Origin: Ridgeia piscesae
Taxonomy: Eukaryota; Annelida; Polychaeta; Sabellida; Siboglinidae
Reading direction: 5' to 3'
NCBI GenBank assembly: GCA_025642075.2
Contig: JAODUO010000984.1
Coordinates: 1 to 64,000, forward strand
DNA length: 64,000 nt
The notes below the pieces were generated by a model. That model worked only from the letters and a program-made list of their open reading frames with translations, was not told where the DNA came from and searched no databases. This document shows, piece by piece, positions 60,135 to 64,000 of this stretch. Made by a program: the position numbers and the translations under genes. Position 1 is the stretch's first letter; every line of letters starts with the position of its first letter.

Positions 60135-62010
60135 TTTATGGTATATACTACATTTATTTCTTACGTTAAATACTGATTGAAATGTATGTCTTGATATTCA
60201 CCATGGCGCGGCAGCTGCAATCAATAGACTAATAACTTTGAAAACGAGCCGAAGACAGCTGCAATCTCGAAGCTCAGATAGGCATCAGACATCAAAATTT
60301 TTACAAAATGTTATTTGTAAGGAATCGTAAGATAAATTATATTCCTTATGATGACCAATGTTTGTAGTACATCAGAATATCACACAATAAATAACTTTGA
60401 TGTTAGTTTCCACCCAAAAGTTATCCTTGTAAACATGCTCTGAATGCAAAGAAACAGTGCAAGTGCGCCTGATACCAGTATGTGTCCTGTCTGACGTCAC
60501 AACTGGGCATCCCGAATATTCTTTTCTTTAGTTTTGTTGCTTGGTGGGTATGGATATATATAAAAGGATGTAATATAATACAAATTCAAGCATTATATGT
60601 TGTTATTCCCTTTAATAATGTAGGTAGTTCAAGATACAGGCAGCATACTGTGCCTGAATATATTGTGGAAATGTATTTTGAAAGCTTTAATGTGCAGTGA
60701 ATAAAATGGCACACATTTTCACCCATTAAACTCAATGTCGACTAAATTTGAAATGTATGATACTAAGCCAATAGGCTGCTGGCCTGGCATGTTTTTTTTA
60801 ATTGGTGGCCAGTTTGGGAAACCAGTTTTAACTTTATAATGGGCCCATGGAACCGTGGTTTCAATTCAGTTGGTCACTTTTATTTTAGATAGTTACAATC
60901 ACCTGACCTCATGTTTTTACTTGAAATTGTGGTAACCATCTTAATTTATGATTGATGATGTGTCGCAAATTCTCAGTACATTGTAACTCCACACATTGTC
61001 ACTACTAACAATGCCAATCAGAGTTCCTAAGAACTGGGTGCGCTGCTAATGTGCATCAGTGTTGAATTCTAGCAAAACTTGTTTAGTGTGAATAACGCAT
61101 CAGATTTTGCAATACAACTGTAGTAGTAAAACAATAAATTATCTTCATTTAACTTCACATTCTCACATATTATTACCAATATCTAAATTTGGTAAAATAA
61201 ATACACTTGTAGACAGAGTTTCATAAAAGTCGACATGGTGTTGCTGCATGTTTATTTTAAATTATACCTCAGGCTTTGCAGTAATGAAAAAGTGGCACCA
61301 CCATTAAAAATATTCATTTAAATTCATGTTTTCATGTCTTATAATAATAGCTGACATATAAGAGCTCCACAAAATTGTGCGTGACATTTCTATTCATAAA
61401 CCGTGGTGGGTATCTTGTGAAGTGATATTTTTTTCTTCAAAATAAATGTAAAATTATGACCAGTAACTATTTTGGGACCAGAAACGTTTAAAAAAAACCT
61501 TAATGTCGAACCCTGTGTCACATAATGTTTTTATATTCATGGTAAGTTTTGGCATACCATATTCTTCTCAATGCATCTAATGATTCATGTCAATGTGAAA
61601 ATAAAGAAAAATTCTGAGTCGGTAGCAATGGAGACTTGCCAAAGCTAGTTTGGGTCACAATCCAGGGGTTTCAAACCACAGCAGTAGATGTTTAGCACCG
61701 TGCTTATCATCATAGTATCAATTTATCTTATTGTGTTTTTGTTGATTACCTGTATATTCACATTGCATGTTGGTTTGTTTTGGTGGTGTTTTAAAATACA
61801 CGTTTTTTTCTATTGTTTTGTTATTCAGTTTATTAAGTTCATAAATTTCAGTTATATCTATGACATATAATTTTGTACCTGGAAGAAGTGTATTCCACAA
61901 ATGCTTTCTATAAATACCAGACAGTAAACAACTTTGCACATAGTAACCACTTTTCCTGAAAGTTGAGCTGTGGACAAGATGTATACATTATTGTTAATAC
62001 AACGTCTAAT
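60135..62010. other. Intronic or intergenic DNA, no gene seen
   Basis: AT-rich with only short frames. A hydrophobic 60-codon frame at 61688-61870 has no flanking splice signal in the right phase and is not accepted as a transmembrane exon. Confidence 0.5.
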
Positions 62011-62014
62011 AGAC

Positions 62015-63692
62015 TAAAGGCGGGTTTACACTATGCAACGCAGTTGCAAGCAACGAGGCGATTGAGAAAGGTCAAGGCCGAACGATGTTGCTTGCAACGC
62101 GGCTGCATGCAACACCTCTTGCATGTTTACACTATGCAACATGGTTGCAGCGACGAAACATTAATTCGTCTCCAGGCCACCATGTGGTGCCACTCTTACA
62201 TAGCAATGGTAGTGTAGCATCTGGGGGGGGATTTGGGAATAATTTTCTTAGACCTGAGTAAAAATCACGTTTATCCAGTGATTTAAAAATTCAAACCAAT
62301 ATAATGGAATTTCATAAAATTTGCTTATTTTATATCTGATATGACATTACATGTACACTTATTACAAGTACATTAGTGGTAGCGGCAATGTTATGGGATC
62401 CTTGTGGGCCAACAACATTAAATAAATAGTACACAACAATATAAAATGCATTTATTTATTAAACTAACCGCACCCATTACTTGAAAGTATTGAAAGAAGA
62501 TGACATATAAAATGACTCGTGAGTACATTAATAAATATATGTTGTAGTTATATAGTCCACAATCATTATATATGTATTGTGAAATATACATTACCAATGA
62601 GTGCGTATATTAGCATAAAAACATGCTAAATTGGAAATAATGTTCAGTAGGCTGCACATGATGTGCTATACTGATATTGATAATACACTTTATGTGCATC
62701 AAATGGTATTATATAACTTGACTTGTAAGATGAGATGCCACTGAAACAAGGAAAGTTGTCCACATGTGGAGATGGCAACTTGTCACACCAACTCTTTTAC
62801 GTGAAGCTGATGCAGGTCATATAGTGTAATCCACAATTACTGTCCGTCATTCTTTTCAGTCTGCACACATCACTGCCTGCATATATATCTTGCTTTCTGT
62901 AACTCCATTAACTGCAATTTTTTTTTTTTAAACATAATTAGTTCATAACTTTACATTGCGTGAGGAATAAATACTGGCACATGAACAGACATGACACATG
63001 CATATAATTGTATGAACTACTTATGTTAATATAATTAGTTACAGTTGTGTACATTACATTTTTTTAAGGGATTCTTTGGGACACAAAAGGAATTAATTAA
63101 TTTATATGAAAAATTATGACAAAAGAATTGGTAGTGTAAAACTCTTTGTAATACACACTATTTAAAAATTAATATAGCTATTTTATGTGATCACATCAGT
63201 ATTGCTGACATGATAAGTATTGGCATAACATTGTTGATATGGGCGATAAAACAAGTAAGCGCCGCTTCGAATATTGTCAGCGATACCTACCTTCAAATAC
63301 TTATCGATTTTTCCCTGCGATAACGCTGCCATGACCCGCAATGATGGTACTCCTCACGTATGTATAAAACAACAAATGGCGATGTTCGAAGAATTGATAA
63401 ATTAAACAAATTGTCTAATAATCTGCCGAGCAACAACTCACCGCAATGCTTTCGAAAGCTATACATCACTCGCGGTCACTGCCTGTGATTGGACAAATTC
63501 CATGCAACCAAGAGACAATGTTGCACAGAATAGAACCTTCCCTATCCATGAGACCGTTGCAAGCAGCGGTCTCATGAGACACTGCTGCATGCGATTTTAT
63601 GTTTACACTAGGCGATCTGGCTGCAACGGTGTTGCAAGCAACCGTGACTCACGTTGCAAGCAGCAGCGTTGCATAGTGTAAACCCGCCTTTA
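62015..63692. mobile_element. 1.68-kb inverted-repeat DNA element
   Basis: The ends AAGGCGGGTTTACACTATGC and GCATAGTGTAAACCCGCCTT are perfect inverses, with TA on both outer sides. Further inward, GTTGCAAGCAACG-like motifs and a second TTTACACTA copy are repeated at both ends (62120-62150, 63600-63615). The interior has no transposase. The superfamily is not assigned. Confidence 0.85.
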
Positions 63693-64000
63693 GCCTGGCC
63701 CCGTCGCTTCACCAGGTGCAATAGACTTGGCCACGCCCAAGTTGCTCGCCAAAATGAATGATCAAATAAATTCTGACCCATCCCTACAACTCCCACTACC
63801 CTATCCCATTGAGTCACCTCCTATTCCCACTTGGCGCCGCCATTGTTTAAGAATTAAGTCTCGCCTATAAATAGCTCCGTATTTTGTTCAGTTTTATGAG
63901 CTGCTATTGTGTGTTGTTTAAGCCTAGTTATGGTTTATCGTTTTTCTTTTCACTTCTGCAATCTAGTGAGCTAGTTAAAGCCCACTTCTTAGTTGTCATT
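63691..64000 (+). mobile_element. DIRS element 3, 5' terminal region, runs off the window
   Basis: TTAGCCTGGCCCCGTCGCTTCACC, then GCAATAGACTTGGCCACGCC and AAGTCTCGCC...TAGCTCCGTATTTT, follow the 5' terminal repeats of elements 1 and 2. The outermost ~20 bases of the repeat seem to lie on the far side of the 62015-63692 element. Confidence 0.8.

Noticed and set aside
61688..61870. Hydrophobic 60-codon frame considered as a transmembrane exon for the Ig gene
   Set aside because: The preceding AG (CCACAG at 61676-61681) gives stops in the needed phase and no matching donor is seen.

Overview
The window is animal nuclear DNA: AT-rich, intron-rich and crowded with transposon remains. I see no bacterial genes, rRNA, CRISPR array or intact tRNA gene. 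The repeat mix (DIRS-type tyrosine-recombinase retrotransposons, Ty3/Gypsy, several non-LTR lineages, hAT-like and TA-target MITEs, tRNA-derived SINEs) and the style of the immunoglobulin (Ig) exons suggest a marine lophotrochozoan, most likely a mollusc and perhaps a gastropod. That assignment is inference from general family knowledge, not from a search.

One host gene can be supported. It lies on the + strand, enters from the left and probably leaves on the right. Eleven exons are visible: ten Ig-domain exons (18718-19041, 32166-32489, 40522-40818, 41978-42259, 44129-44419, 46901-47191, 47496-47780, 49836-50111, 52112-52480, 54201-54476) and one fibronectin type III exon (58269-58589). Each is a multiple of three long, opens after an AG and closes before a GT (one GC), and starts and ends in phase 1. 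Together they give about 1112 codons of a cell-surface adhesion/recognition-type ectodomain. The start codon, signal peptide, membrane anchor and last exon are not visible. Exons 3-6 are recent paralogues and exon 6 is a mosaic of the others.

Layout: 1-6460 holds AT-rich DNA, a non-LTR scrap, a decayed Gypsy element with a probable 3' LTR, and a scrambled integrase-core pseudogene. 6465-11590 is a nest of DNA transposons: a TA-target MITE, a 2.27-kb hAT-like element with an 8-bp target duplication, a MITE inserted inside it, a second copy of that MITE, and large inverted repeats around an AT tract. 11770-18075 has deleted non-LTR copies and two more DNA elements. From 18718 on, the Ig gene's introns carry DIRS element 1 (19740-26080, minus), a 111-bp tandem repeat, SINEs, non-LTR copies, a 1.5-kb (CTA)n/(TAG)n tract, then three satellites in three successive introns (170-bp, 23-bp and 36-bp units), then a deleted DIRS element 2 (54660-57580). 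The right end has a foldback element with tRNA-like heads, and a 1.68-kb inverted-repeat element that appears to interrupt the end of a third DIRS copy.

The most unusual signal is the 23-bp satellite after exon 8. Its unit is a copy of that exon's own exon/intron junction, so the intron holds dozens of near-consensus 5' splice sites directly downstream of the real one.
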